A stretch of DNA of 64,000 nucleotides from NCBI GenBank assembly GCA_034440635.1, contig JAOTON010000941.1:310001-374000 (forward strand). Direction: 5' to 3'. The DNA is from Lepas anatifera (lineage: Eukaryota; Arthropoda; Thecostraca; Lepadidae). Shown in pieces: positions 33,960-46,865 of the stretch; the stretch's first letter is position 1; each line of letters begins with the position of its first letter. A program made the translations under genes and the position numbers. The notes under the pieces were generated by a model that made no database searches, was not told the origin of the DNA, and saw nothing but the letters and a program-made list of their open reading frames with translations.

Positions 33960-36900
33960 ACCTCGTTTGTGCAAACCACTGAGTAATACCGGTATTCAAA
34001 TATTTGTAGACATATGTAAAAACTCAAATTAACAAAACTTGGTTGTTGTGTGCTCTCGGTTAAACTCCCAAAAAATAATTGTCGTTATTGCTTATCGAAG
34101 CCGCCAATTTCATTATCTAGTTATCCATACCGATGTCGCCGTCCCCGGAAAACGTTGTCGAATTATCGTCATCGAAGCTATCGAGCGAAATTATCGAAAC
34201 GGTCTCCACGGCTAAGTACACACACACCACTTCCTCCTCCGTAGATATGTCAAGTTACTATAATGCTCTCTATCTAGCAATAAATCCCTGGTAAACATTT
34301 CCATGTTCTTCAGCATATGTAATTTCTTACTTATGATTAATGCTGAACTTCTACACAAGGTTTAGTGTTTAGATTCCCCTCAGTTTTAGTACCGGCTGCT
34401 GGAAAGAAAACCACATTTTCTTCTGCTGTCCGCCGAATTGAAGTGCCGCTGGGCAAATAACAATGTTCAGAAATAGTCCAATGCATAAACGAGCAGCTCA
34501 GACCGTCAGACACTGCTCGGGAGACATACATGTCAGTTTGAAATCTGTAAACAGGAATTACTGCCCTCATATTTCCAATCCAATCTTATCCAGCGCAGGG
34601 AATTGTTACACAATGTGACAAAATACCAAGAAAGAGTGACATACTGTTGATGAAACCTTAGACTGTCATTTGTTAAGGAATGCTGAACGCTTGGTGCTGT
34701 TATAAAGAGCTGAAAGCAAATTATTCGCCTTGTCCATATCCGTAATGACTGTTTGTCACATTACGAAACCAGGAGCCCGCCCGCCTGCACCCGTTTCGCT
34801 GGTGATACTCCTACATGGAGCCTGTGCTGGTGAGGCACGGGGCAGAGATGAAGGGGCCAGGGACTCATGATTTCTGCCATGCGGGAGCTAAATCATTCAG
34901 CTGAGAATGGGATGCTTTTTATCTGAAGTCGCTTTCGTTTATGTGACTGCTGTAGTAAGTAATGATGTTGAAGCAGAAATCACGCTGGAATCGCTAGATG
35001 TTAGGCGTGTGTATAAGGCCATTAGCCCCACAGATATACATATAGATCTACGTAGGTCTAGGCGTAAGTGATCTCAGTGGATAGCTGGGTAAAATGAAAT
35101 ACTTACGGCTGTTCTTACATTTTTATGCATCGCGTTCTGTGATTTATTTTGATGCTCGGTGGTACCAAATTTATAGTTTTGTAACAACTTCAAGTAGTGT
35201 CACAAAGTGTCGGGAATTTTGCGTCATCTGATTGGCCTCAGCATGTCCTAAATTATTAGCCTGGATAACTATGAAAATAAGAAAGTCTTCGGCATCATCT
35301 TTCCAGTCGTTTGTTGTAACGCAAAAAAACTGCAATTTGATGCTGGGTGTCTTATATAAATATCCCTTAGAAGCACTTGTGTCCACCAATTGGGGACCAA
35401 ACTAAGGGAGTGACCATAAGGAAGTCCCGGCAAAGGGAGGGCGTCATGTATGTTTGATTAGAAATGATCCCCTGGCCCAAGTAGACGGCTTTCATACACT
35501 GCAGCACTGCAGCATACACTGTGTGTGAGGCCTTTGCCAGTAGCTTGGTTTGGAGGTATCGATCAGTAGTGTTTTTTTGTGGGTAGGTATAAATTTTGCT
35601 AAAACAAAAAATGACACAGAGCACCCAACCTATAGGTCTTCCACAAGGGTGGTAAACATAGGCCAGTCTCCTTAAATTCTACAAAAAGTAAATGCTGTTA
35701 TTTCCAGTAACCCAAATCATTAGCAATGAGTTGAAATGAGAAGCGTCGATGAAAGGAGTATACGATGCTTGAGCAATAAATCCGAGTCATTATGGCCACC
35801 TGCAATGGTATTGATACTCACTATCTTAGAACTTTTCATTGGGATTTCACAACCGATTTTGGTTCATATTTCATAGTGTTACTGAACCGTCCTGTACTGT
35901 CAGCTCTTCTTCACCGCCCCGCCGTGTATGTTGCAGGTGAAGAGCACGTGGCGCGTGCGGGGGTGTCGCGGTGTGACCGGGGCGTGTCCGGCTAAAACGG
36001 ACGGGGCCGCCGTGACGCAGCCGTTTGGAGCCGTCCCAAGACGTCGACGCCGACGCCGCTGCCGCGGCGCAGTGTGGTGTCGTTGCCAACGGGAGCCAGC
36101 CGAGGAGCTGCCGGCCACACCCCTATCTGAGGTGAGAGCTGGTGTCTGCCAGAGGCGGCCACAGCGTGATCCCTGGAAATGTGATGGCGGCTGTCCGAAC
36201 TGGGTCGGGGAAGCGGACTGGGCGGCTCAGGTCGAGCCTGGAGGCCTTACGAATGTGAAATGAGATCTGAATGGTGGCCCCTGCAGAGAAGGTAGTGGTT
36301 TTCTTGGCATTTATTGGAATTTACCCACAGACAGGTTTTCTGTGAATATGGGCTAGACAGATGGATTTATCGGTGGGTACATTTGGCCCACTGTCCGGAA
36401 ATTGAAAGATGAGATAAGGAGGGAATTAGTCGGACTGCTTTTCGCGCGCGTGGGTGATTATAATGTGCTGGAGTTATCCAGTTTTCATGACCGCCCCGGA
36501 GATGATTATCTGTCCGTTGATGACCTCCTGATGAATCGGAAGTTAGAATTCTATCATTCCACGGAGGTCGCCGTATTTTAACAAGTCTGACCAGCTTGTT
36601 GTGCTCTGTATTGGTTAAAACAGATTTTGGATTGCTTAGCAGTTCAGCTAATTATTTGGTTTTATTCACCCCAGGCTTCAAGAGGATGAGTTGGGTCTCG
36701 CTTGTGAGAACGTTGTCTAGTAGTTATTTGTTTTCTTCTGCTTTTTGGCAGTTCTCCATCCGGCGTGGCATTGTGTTTGCGTTTCTGTTTATTTGTTTTT
36801 GCCTCCCATTTGGCGCCCGTCCGTGTTGAAATAATATTTGTAAGTGATCGCTTAGCGGGGCGTTGTCCCTGCCCTCTTTGATGATGGCTGTCTGTCGGAC

Positions 36901-37150
36901 CACACAGAGTCCCGCCAAGACACCGCTTGCGGTTCAGCATGTGGCTTCTGTAAACATGTCTCACTGTCATAAATAGCAAAAGGTAGGAGGTGTGGAACTC
37001 ACAGGCGGCCATTATGCCATTTTCCATGCATACGTCATTCCAAGGTGAATCCAGCAACACGAAAGATGTCGATGTCGTTGTTGCACATATTTTTATTAAG
37101 ACGTTTTTCGCGCTTTAAGGTTCAGGACCGGACTGAATGACGCCGGGGCG
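33960..37150. other. Unassigned
   Basis: No gene recognised. 35920-36260 is GC-rich and the frames there overlap on both strands. 36662-37060 has an open minus frame with no known domain. Confidence 0.4.
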
Positions 37151-37159
37151 GATTCACTG

Positions 37160-39420
37160 TTCCCCAGTCGGTCCAGCACCTTCACCGAGCTCCGCTTACC
37201 CAGGCGGAAGCCCGTGGGGCGCTGACCTACCCGTTACCACTGACCATTCGCTCAGCCCTAGCTGAAGCTGCCGATGGCCGACTGCCGCTGTGAGAGGCTC
37301 TGCTGTAGAGCTGTGGCTGATGCCGACCCAGGCCCGCACCTGTTGCTGTCAGGTCCCTCCGCCTTCCCCACGGAGGCGTAGCCCAACAACTCTGGAGGGA
37401 CCTGATGACTGTCGCCACGGCCGCGATGTAGTTGTCGCCGCGCAGCTCTTCGGCTCTGGGGTGCATGTTCCCGAGGAGGTGCTGTCGTGCCGCCATCATG
37501 GCTGGACATCGGAACATAATGTGGGTTGGGGTGTCCGGTTTCTCCCGGCAGGAGCGGCACCAGCTGGCCCTGCAGCGAGCGTCGCTGCACTGGGCGTACT
37601 ATCGGGAGGGATTATCCCCAATCATGAGGCGGTAAGCTGCCGAGCCGGACCAAGTCGAGCTCCGCGCGAGTTTCATCCCCGGGTGCGGCAGACGGTGGCC
37701 CATCAGCGACATGTACCAGCCGGCTGGCCGGCCGCGGACCGACGCGGTGCGCTGTCCATGCTGAGGCGCGGCATATGGTGGAGCGCCAATGGGGACCTCC
37801 GCTGGCAGAGTCTCCACGTCTCCGCAGCGAGGCGGTCAGAGCGCTCGTTCCCTTGTAAAGCACCGTGGGACGGCACCCACTGCAGGTGGAAGCGGCGGCC
37901 GGTGGACGTCATGGCACGGAGACTCCCAGATTGCGGCCCCAGGCAGGGCAGTCTGGGAGGATAGGCTTTGTCGCTAGTGCTACTTGCGAGTGCGTGCTCA
38001 CCACGGCCGGGTCATCAATGTGAGCTGGGTAGTCGTCGATGTGTTGCAGAGCGGCTCACAGTGCGAATAGCTCCGCGCGGTAGCTAGAGCCCAGAGCACC
38101 CGGCTTCTGCTGAGCCGTCTGTCCGCCGTCGTGCCGCGCGCTGTGGTAGGGACGCAGTGGGACGCAGCTTGCCGTTTCTGTTGAAGTGACGCGCCAACCG
38201 ATAGGTCCTCCCCCACTTCCAGCCTGAACGAGACCATGCCAGGGTCTGTCCACAGCCGCAAACGCCTGGATAAGGTGGGCTCCCGGAAGAAATTCATCGT
38301 CTTGGCCGCCGCCATCATCTTTTCTATAGCCGCTATGCGTCGTTTGGCTTGAATCCATCTGAGCTTGCAGTTCGGTTGACTATCAACAACCGCTGCACGC
38401 GTCGCATTTCGCTCTCCGATGGCCTCCATGAGCTCCGGGTCGAGAGCTCAAGGCTTGGGGTCCGCCCGAGAGGCCCACGGGAAGTAGGGGGTACTAGTGC
38501 GCTGCTGCGCGGCGGTGAAGCTGGTGCACAGACTGGGCACTGGATGGCTGAGGCACCGCCTCTGACAAGGCAGCCCCGCAGCACTAGGCCCAGGTCTGGC
38601 AGTCCGTGTTTCGGAACTCCCAGCGTGTCTCGCGTACGCGGTGTGTACTTTCCCCGCCTGGATTGTTACCTTTATGGCTGTGGGAAGGTGGTCGCTCCCC
38701 AGGTCAGGTCCCAACTCCCATGTTGCCCGGTGGGTGATGCTTGTTCCGCAGGCGGCGAGGTCCGGGGCGGTGCGACACCCATGCGGTAACTGACGAAGGA
38801 CGGTACGCCATAGTTCTGTACCGTCCAGTACTCGACTCCTCGTGTGGTAGCTGACGGAAGGACGGTACACCAGAGTTCTACACCGTCCGGTCCTCGCTGT
38901 CCAGCCACGACGCGATGCGCTGGTCTACCTCGTCTGCCGCCTCGCAGTGCTTGTCCCACGCGGGTGATGGGCGTTGAGGTCTCCGACGATGATGGTGTCG
39001 ACGCTGGTAGGCAGACAGGCAGGGTCGAAGTGGTCGTCGCGGTGGTGAACGTATATGGGGCCGGTGCATGTTGATAATATCAACCGTTCTGACCTCGTAG
39101 ATCCCGACCCCACATACTTCTGTGTTGTCGTCTCTCGGAGCGAGGTACCGGCCCTGAACGGTGGGGGGGGGAGAAGTAGGCGACGGCTCATACGTAGATG
39201 GCCACGCCTCCCACCCCCGCAGCGCTGTGATCCTTGCACCCGTCTGGTGACCACCGTGGGCTGGTAACCCTCGATTCCTACGGCAGGCTTGGATAATTTT
39301 TCCCCCTGGACGGCAACCACATCCGTTTTGCGTGCCTGAAGTCATCGTTGGAGCCCCGGGAGTTTTTCCCGGGACCCCTTTCCGCGTTCCAGCACACGAT
39401 GGTGAAGATATTTCGGGGTC
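37160..39420 (-). pseudogene. R1/Jockey-like LINE lacking reverse transcriptase
   Basis: Read on the minus strand: an endonuclease of APE type (DVVAVQGEKLSKP near 39310, IIVGDLNAHH near 38980, GSDHLPTAI near 38690), then within about 350 bp an RNase H domain (GALGSSYRAELFAL near 38090; FHLQWVPSHGALQGNERSD near 37880), then the terminal zinc motif with THIMFRCPAMMAARQHLL near 37500. Reverse transcriptase, normally over 1 kb between endonuclease and RNase H, is missing, so an internal deletion lies between about 38450 and 38650. Frames change repeatedly. A duplicated unit of about 65 bp with hairpins (GGACGGTAC...GTACCGTCC) sits at 38790-38900 in the endonuclease. Confidence 0.82.
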
Positions 39421-42400
39421 TTAGGTTCCCGCGGTACCGTCGGTTGCGGGCTCGTCGTCTGCCGAACCTCCCGGGCCGCCCCCAAGGGTCCCCTCCTCCC
39501 TCGGTGCTGCCCAGTCGCTAATTACCTAGCGGGCCGGCCCCGCGCCGCGTGCGGTGCCGGACCCGCAGGTATGCGGCACCAGGCGCGGTGAGAATTTACT
39601 CGTAGGACTTTAGGCTCTTCCCGGTTTAAGATTGAGGCAAGGCTTACTCATATCAAACTGAGCTATATTTTGTGTTCTTTGACCACTTTTACCAGTGGGT
39701 ATGGTACCAATTGATGGTAACTTTTAGTGCAAACAAACAAATACTGCGATTTGGATTTGTTTACTCAATGCAATGATTTGAATCTCTAAAATTTAGGGAA
39801 CAAGGGTCCCTAGATAGCTTGGTACTTGCACGGTTATACGAAGTCTGTGGAAAGGAAAACATGAGTTTAGGGCTGTTGTAGCCTTCAAAAGCCAAGTATC
39901 TCTACAGGTTTCTCTTGCCTAAAAGATGATCTGCTTGCATTTATTCTTATTCACTGGCACCATGCCCATCTACTGCTCCCGTCCCTGTTCCTCCAAATTA
40001 TGCGGCATATAGCGCTGTCTTTTTCACTGTAACCTCCGGTTCACATATTTGCGTTTTTCACCTGAAATATGGAGGGAAGTCGTCATGAAAGGAGTGGGCC
40101 CTGCCTTCATTCCGTTATAAATGGAATTTGGATCTCCTTTTTATTACATTTGCTCTTGTCGCTCATGCGCATACACATTGTACGGCATTACTTTCTGCAG
40201 GTCATACAGAAATAGAATAACAAATCATTTTAGATAATTTAGTCGAATATTTTCGTACAGTTAATGCAATATAAAGAAGAATAAACCTCTAAATGTTAAG
40301 ATATCGGTCGCCTTATCTACCAAAGCGATGTATTGAGAGCTATTGGTGAGTAATACCAATTCGAGCGAGGCATGATTTTTGCTGGATTTCATTTTACGCC
40401 TCTTTCGTTTGGGACGGGAACGACTACTCTGTTATGAAACGTGTTTCTGGATACGGCGTAACTTTACAGCTGAGTGTGGTGTAAACACACACTGCATTTC
40501 TACGCCTTTTATGAAACGGGGTCCATATTAGGACTATTGGCGAGTGAAATCTAAGCCCGACATCGCTGAAAACGTCGAACTCCACGCGGCGTCCAATGGG
40601 GGCTTTCTCCCCCAAACATGATCCCAGTCCGTGAAAACCTGAGAGATATATAGTCGACCGGGTCGCGTTTAACGGATGGTGAACCTCCACGCCAGTCGCA
40701 TTGCGCGGGCTTGTGGCTGATCGGACGGAACCAATGGGAGACACGGCTGGCCGACCTCATCTCCCAGACTGCCGTTACTGTGCAGCACCACCATAGGGGA
40801 TGGAGGAACTCGTCAGCACCGCGTTAGCTACCCCGTCTTTCTCACTTATAGTTTCTCGTGTGTGAACCGGGGAAACGCAGGAATTTCCAGAGTGAAACTG
40901 ATGTCTTTTCGGTTGTTATGGCCAAAGTGGCTGCTCGTTTCGTTTTCGTGCAGAGATATGAACTCCTGTTGTGACCTATTGTTAGATGTCTGTCGCTTTG
41001 ACTTTTCCCGAACATTTGGTGAGCAGTTACACTTACCGCTTGAACTCGTGCAGGATTTCCACGGAATATGTAAGGGAACAAATCTGTTCAATATCCTAGT
41101 GAAGAATTTTTGAAAGCTGCGAATCCGTGCTAAGGGCAATGCATACTCGTATTCTCATGCAGGTTTCTATGCAAGAAAAAAATGAGACTTTTCGCGTAGG
41201 GGAGACGCCAGGAGTTCGTGGCGCTGGCTCGCCGGCGTCACCTGGAGCTGCGTCACGACGTGCCGTCACGCTCTCCAATGGCGCGTGATGTGACCCGAGC
41301 CTGCCGGCTTGCCGAGGAATGCGCCGCCTCGTGCCCGAGGGCGGTCTGAATGGCGCGCGGACGCGACGAGGTGGCAGTGGGCTACCGACACTGACTCCAG
41401 CCCCGCCTCACCAGGTCGACGTGCTGGAACTGTCAGCCGGTCTCATGGGGGCGCCAGCGGTGGAGCCTTTTGGGGCCGTACCTGTCATGCCTGCTGCGTT
41501 AGTGACGTGGTGTAGGGATGGACGATAATCCATTTTTTCTCTAATTTTTCTTTTGTAGAAATTGACCATATAATCTTTGAATCAAACTGTGGATATTGTA
41601 AAAGATTGAGCTCCCTAGCTTGGTTTTGAAATCCTCGTACCTTGAATCAAAGTTGTATGGCAAACCGAGCTTAGTCTACACGTTGCCACAATGGTGGGAG
41701 GAGTCGGCTAGCCAATTAACGCTGCAGTCAGTTACTCATTTCCTCATTTATTGAATTTACACAAGTTTTAACAGTGGCGTAGCGCTAACGGGTTTAAAGT
41801 GGTTCTAACACCCCATAGAGGCCCACGGAAGGCCGCCCCAAAGCCAATGGGCGTTCCGTAATAACGCCTGCCCACTTCATACGATGAGCTCAATGAGTAA
41901 AATGAGTTCATGCAGGCCCTGTTTCCAGCTGATGTTTCACCACGTGAGATACAGAACAGCGATCAGCACTCGCCGCCTCCTACCCACTCCCATATTACAC
42001 TTCCAGCGCCCACTGGAATGTCGTTTTCTCTAGAACGTGACTTCAGGCACCCTTACAATGCTCTGCACCAATTGGTGCGATCTGCCCAAGCGGCCACCCC
42101 CGATACAAAATCCTGGGTCTGCCTATTATTACCGTCAGTTGCCCTCGTTTTTCTAGTTACTCTACAGGTGGTGGGTCCCAATGAGGTGCCGCCCCTGGAT
42201 GTCTGACCGCCCCCCCGCCTAGACGTAATCCTGTCTATGTCACAGCACCTACATACATCAAGTAGATATTACTCTTCTCGGACGGTTTGATTCTCCAGCG
42301 CCTCCGGATGCATTTGCCCCCTCCCCCGGCCGCTTTCTTAGCAGCACCATCAGGTATTCCTGGATATTTGTGGCGGTCTAGTCTCAGAGTATCTATTTCC

Positions 42401-42424
42401 GGTAAGAAGCCGCTTTTCTGATCG

Positions 42425-42460
<36 letters not shown>

Positions 42461-43650
42461 CGTTGGCAGACAGCCTGGCAGCGGCGGCGCTGTCTCGCCA
42501 GGGGCATGACCGCCGTTCCGCCGTCTGCATGGCCCAGCTGAAGGGCTGAGTGAGCACTTCCGTCCCCTCATTGCTGGTGTGGAGTGCAGCGGCGGCGGCT
42601 CGGCGCAATTGGCTTGATTGGTGACAATTGGTGGTGGTGGCGGCTCGGTGAGCCCCGCCCGCCGGACGCGGCAGTCTTGTGGCCGGTGTGTGCGTGTATA
42701 GTGGACTGAACCCTCCCGCCGCCGGCGCTGCGCCAAATCCCATATTTCTCAGCGATCGCTCGCTTCTGAGTACGACCTAGTTATTGCATATTTACAGAGC
42801 GCGTTGTTAGGGGTTCAGCCGAGATGGAATGTTCTTGTTCCCTCCTTCGTTATTGTGTTCAAGGCGGTTGGGAGTGTTGAACCTGCTCCTGTGGACGATG
42901 GACAATGGTTCGGTAACGGCATATTTGATTGTGAACAAGCACATTTTACCCAGAAACCTCTGATCTGGCGAGACTGTGGCTCTCCTTAGAGAGCCTACTT
43001 TTCCTAACCCTGGGCTGATGCCAAGTCTTTTGAATTCAATTGAGTGGTTTGGCTATAGTGGGGCGCCGTAGTGTGCTTTGATTGAGTTGAGGAACCTCGG
43101 TACAGGTGTGCTGGCGGGGTGCAGTGGCTGTTTATACATCCGCGGTTACGTATTGGCCGCCGGGTGCTAGCGATCAAAACAGATGGCCTCATTGAACAAG
43201 GGCGTTTGATGAAAATGGCTGGCAGAACACGGTCAGAAATGTAGCGGAAGAAAAGGGTGTGTGGTGTTTGAGGAATCCCTGTGAAGGCGGACACGGTCCG
43301 ACTGCCGCTGGTATCTGGGACGCCAGTGTCTGAGACGCGTGTACGCTGGCAGGTTGCTGGTGGACCGTAAACTCGGCTCTCGAGTGACCAGTTCAGGTGA
43401 CCGCCGTATCCGCGGGAGTCAGCTCAGTCGGGATGCTGAACGGTTTTTGGTGCTGTGGCTTCAGCTACTTCCGGCTACCCTGTAATCGTATTGGAGCTAA
43501 AATGGGCGCACAAACGATGGAACAGGCTTCCACATGGGGGTGTTGGCACGTGTGACGGCACTATCTGAGGCTGCCCCCTCGTCTTCAACGGCGTTGGTAG
43601 GGCCTGTAGCCGCTGACTGCAGCGGTCACGATGTGGTGGTGATGACGGGC
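39421..43650. other. Unassigned, GC/CpG-rich in the second half
   Basis: No gene recognised. Contains a (TC)n run at about 42428-42458. Frames over 42235-42743 on the minus strand are driven by this repeat and GC-rich sequence. Confidence 0.45.
42428..42458. repeat. (TC)n microsatellite
   Basis: Perfect CT dinucleotide run of about 30 bp. Confidence 0.95.
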
Positions 43651-43659
43651 TGCTCTGTT

Positions 43660-44345
43660 GTCGTTGGCACCCGTCAACTGTCCGCTGCTGCGACACCTGT
43701 CCCCGGCGTTGGCACCCGTCACCTGTCCGGCGGTGGCACCTGTCACCTGTCCGGTGGTGTATCATCTGTCCCCGGCGTTAGCACCCGTCACCTGTCCCCG
43801 GCGTTGACACCCGTCACCTGTCACCCGTCCCCGGCGTTGGCACCCGTTACCCGTCCCCGGCGTTGGCACCCGTCACCTATCCCCGGCGTTGGTACCCGTC
43901 ACCTGTCACCTGTCCCCGGCGTTGGCACCCGTCACCTGTCCCCGGCGTTGGCACCCGTCACCTGTCCGGCGGTGGCACCTGTCACCTGTCCCCGGCGGTG
44001 GCACCTGTCACCTGTCCCCGGCGTTGGCACCCGTCACCTGCCCGGCGGTGGCACCTGTCACCTGTCCCCGGCGTTGGCACCCGTCACCTGTCCCCGGCGT
44101 TGGCACCCGTCACCTGTCCCCGGCGTTGGCACCCGTCACCTATCCCCGGCGTTGGTACCCGTCACCTGTCACCCGTCCCCGGCGTTGGCACCCGTCACCT
44201 ATCCCCGGCGTTGGTACCCGTCACCTGTCACCCGTCCCCGGCGTTGGCACCCGTCACCTGTCCCCGGCGTTGGTACCCGTCACCCGTCACTCGTCCCCGG
44301 CGTTGGCACCCGTCACCCGTCCCCGGCGTTGGCACCTGTCCGGCG
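43660..44345 (+). repeat. 26-bp minisatellite, open in all three plus frames
   Basis: Unit GGCACCCGTCACCTGTCCCC followed by GGCGTT, repeated about 25 times with shorter variants (ACCTGTCACC additions and a GGCGGTGGCACC variant). As 26 is not a multiple of three, the translation cycles through all frames with a 26-residue period, and since the unit contains no plus-strand stop, all three frames stay open (43534-44448, 43863-44405, 43889-44437). I treat these as repeat artefacts rather than genes. Confidence 0.9.
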
Positions 44346-46555
44346 GTGCGGCTCCCCCGACCCGCCACCAGCGGCCGTCCCCACCTCGCTGCGCTGGTCC
44401 GTTAGTTGCTGCCGCGGCGGCGTGTTTGGGAGGCTGACGGAGCGTTAGCTGATCGCGTCACCGCCGCACGGCCGGTGTTCATCACCGACGCGTGTAAGCG
44501 CCGCGTGTCCGCTATGACGCCTATTAGGCACGTTCTTCCGAAGTCGGACGCTGCAGGCGACCGGTGGGCTGTCCGGTGGACTGTCCGGTGCCGACGTTGA
44601 CTTCCGGTCGGCGCGGCGGCGGCCCGCTGCCGTCGCCGGAAGGTCGGGCTGTAGCGCGCCGTCGCCGGCGGCGCTTTACGCGATCGGCGCAGCGGCCTGT
44701 ATAAATAACGGCGGCTCGGGGGCGGCCAACCGGCCGAGCTGCGAGCCGGCTCCGTTTGTCTGCCGCCCGCTCCGACGGTGAACTCCGGCGCCGCCGCATG
44801 GGCGGGTACAGGGCGGCGAACAGGGGGTGGGTCAGTCCACCCCTCTGTATGCTGGGCCAGGATGCATACCTAATAATTTTTGTACACGTTATCATACCGG
44901 AGCTTTAAGGTAGTCTTTCGAGCTGGCTGCATGATTACCACGGGGAAAACAACGCATTTAAGTGCTAAACTATATACTTTCCTTGTTTCATTTTACAAAA
45001 ATTAATCCTCACAGCCATGCTTGTCCGATGAAACTGTTTTTAGATGCATTTCCTGGTTGTCTAATGAGGTATACTGAATGGTGACGGTTCGTAATTTACC
45101 GTTAATTAATCGGCACGCTTTGGGGGTTCCAAATCTGCTTCCAGCTTCTATGGTGCTTCTCCCGTTGTATTACGTGTGTGGGCTTATTCTTTGGACTCGA
45201 AATGTGAATTAGAGTATAGAGATTTTAACTCGAGCTTTCAGCTTCCGACTCACCAACCAATTAATTACAGCAAAACATCATCTCAGGAAGGACAAACAGA
45301 GCAAACGAGCAGACAAGCATGAATTTCCAGATCTAATTTCATGCGTGGATGTTTTAACCACCATGATTAAGTGCTGGGGTCGATTGGTCGGTTTTGTTCC
45401 TGTCCCGGCTGGTGAGAAGATTAGTGGTTAGCGGGATTCCTTTCGACGCTGTATAATGCCGTGCTGGGCGCGGCGGCGGCGGCCTGCGGGAGCACCCCAG
45501 GCGTCGAGACCGACACCTGGGAGCGGCCGACAGGTGAACTCAGGTCTGGAGCCGGCCGCAGTGCCTGCGCCGAGCCGTCGTCTCAGGCCAGCCTGAGACG
45601 GCAGGTAATGGTGCGACGACGGCCATTGCGACGTGGCAGTGGCCCGCCGGACGTGCAGCGCCTGGTACACCCCAGGTACACGTCTGGTACACCCGCGCAG
45701 CGGCGAGGTCTCGACTGATACCATCACGGAAACGCTGGCCCATTGTTGATGGGAGATACTGGTGTTAGTGGGTGGTGCGGTTTATTGTTGACGGGAGGTA
45801 CTGGTGTCAGTGGGTGGGGTGGGGCGGCGGCCTGGGGAACGCTATCGGGAGATGGACGCGGCCCGAAACCGAAGGAAACGCCACCACCCTATGGTGGGTG
45901 CCTACAATGGACGGTGTTCTTTTGCTGTGCTTATCTTTAACGCCTCAGATTTGCCAGTCAAAGGCGTAAATTCTCTGTGGCGATGATATCCTGTTGTCGT
46001 GGCGATGGAATCGTTGCCGTATATTTGGGCTGGGTTCTGACTCCATGAATCTGACAGTTCGCAGTTCGCATTTGGCTTCTCTTGCTAAGGGAGCGCTTGG
46101 AATCAAGCAGCGTGAAATACTTACGGAGAAAGGGGACAAACTTTTGGCGGGACATTTAGCCGCACTCGGGAGAATTGAAATAGGTATTGAACCAGAAGAA
46201 AATACTTTCGGAACCGCTGTGCAGCTCTATTACCTGCTGTTTTTAAAACGAAACGATACGTTGTGGAAGGCTTACCGGTGCATAGGTCAGCCGGAAGCTG
46301 CAGCCCGGCTGCTCACTGTATCTTCGGCCTCGGTCGGTCTGCCTGATAAATGTCGGTCTGCTGGTAACAATGACTGGGTTGGTACGACATGAAGCGATAT
46401 AGCACAGCCTTCGGCGCGTCCCCAAGCCGCAAAGTGTGCACGGGTTTGCCGTAGACGGGCCTCGTTCGACCTTGACAAACTCTGGCTGTGCTCAGTGTGC
46501 GACTACCCTTTTGGACTGCGCTGTTGGTCGGTGGTGAGCGCGGTGCGGCTGGTGC
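44346..46555. other. Unassigned GC-rich region with a possible core promoter
   Basis: TATAAATA at 44700-44707 lies in a CpG-rich context and could be a plus-strand TATA box. Two related units (about 45743 and 45790, ACTGGTGT(T/C)AGTGGGTGG) form a short duplication. Frame 45994-46392 (plus) has no domain I recognise. Confidence 0.35.
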
Positions 46556-46559
46556 GGTG

Positions 46560-46865
46560 TGTTTGGCGCTCCTGTGGCGGGAGGGTTCGTCGCCGCTGGT
46601 ACCGCTGCTGGAACTGATGCCCCTGCGGCGGGAGGGTACGCCGCCGTTGGTACCGCTACTGGAACTGGTGCCCCTGCGGCGGGAGGGTACGCCGCCGCTG
46701 GAACCGGCGCTGCTGTGGCGGGAGGGTACGCCGCCGTTGGTACCGCTACTGGAACCGGCGCTCTCGTGGCGGAAGGGTACGCTGCCTCCGGCCTAGCTGC
46801 TGGAACCGGCGCTCCTGCGGCGGGAGGGTACGCCGCCGCCGGCGCCGCTGCTAGAACCGGCGCTA
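46560..46865. repeat. 51-bp minisatellite open on both strands
   Basis: Unit of about 51 bp (GCGGGAGGGTACGCCGCCGT, TGGTACCGCTACTGGAACTG), with a shorter 36-bp version, about six copies. Because units are multiples of three, one plus frame gives GGYAAVGTATGTGAPAA units and the minus frame gives AAYPPAAGAPVPVAVPT units. The minus translation superficially resembles Ala/Pro/Val-rich cuticle-type low complexity, but there is no signal peptide or adjoining domain. Confidence 0.8.

Noticed and set aside
36662..37060. 132-codon minus-strand frame
   Set aside because: No known domain, no supporting structure, and overlapping frames are also open.
42235..42743. Minus-strand frames with Arg-Glu runs
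   Set aside because: The RERERE stretches are translation of the (TC)n microsatellite.
43534..44448. Long plus-strand frames (180-304 codons)
   Set aside because: They are translations of a 26-bp minisatellite with no stop in any phase; identical repeat peptides appear in three frames.
44700..44707. TATAAATA as a promoter of a gene
   Set aside because: No convincing coding exon downstream within reach; kept only as a low-confidence note.
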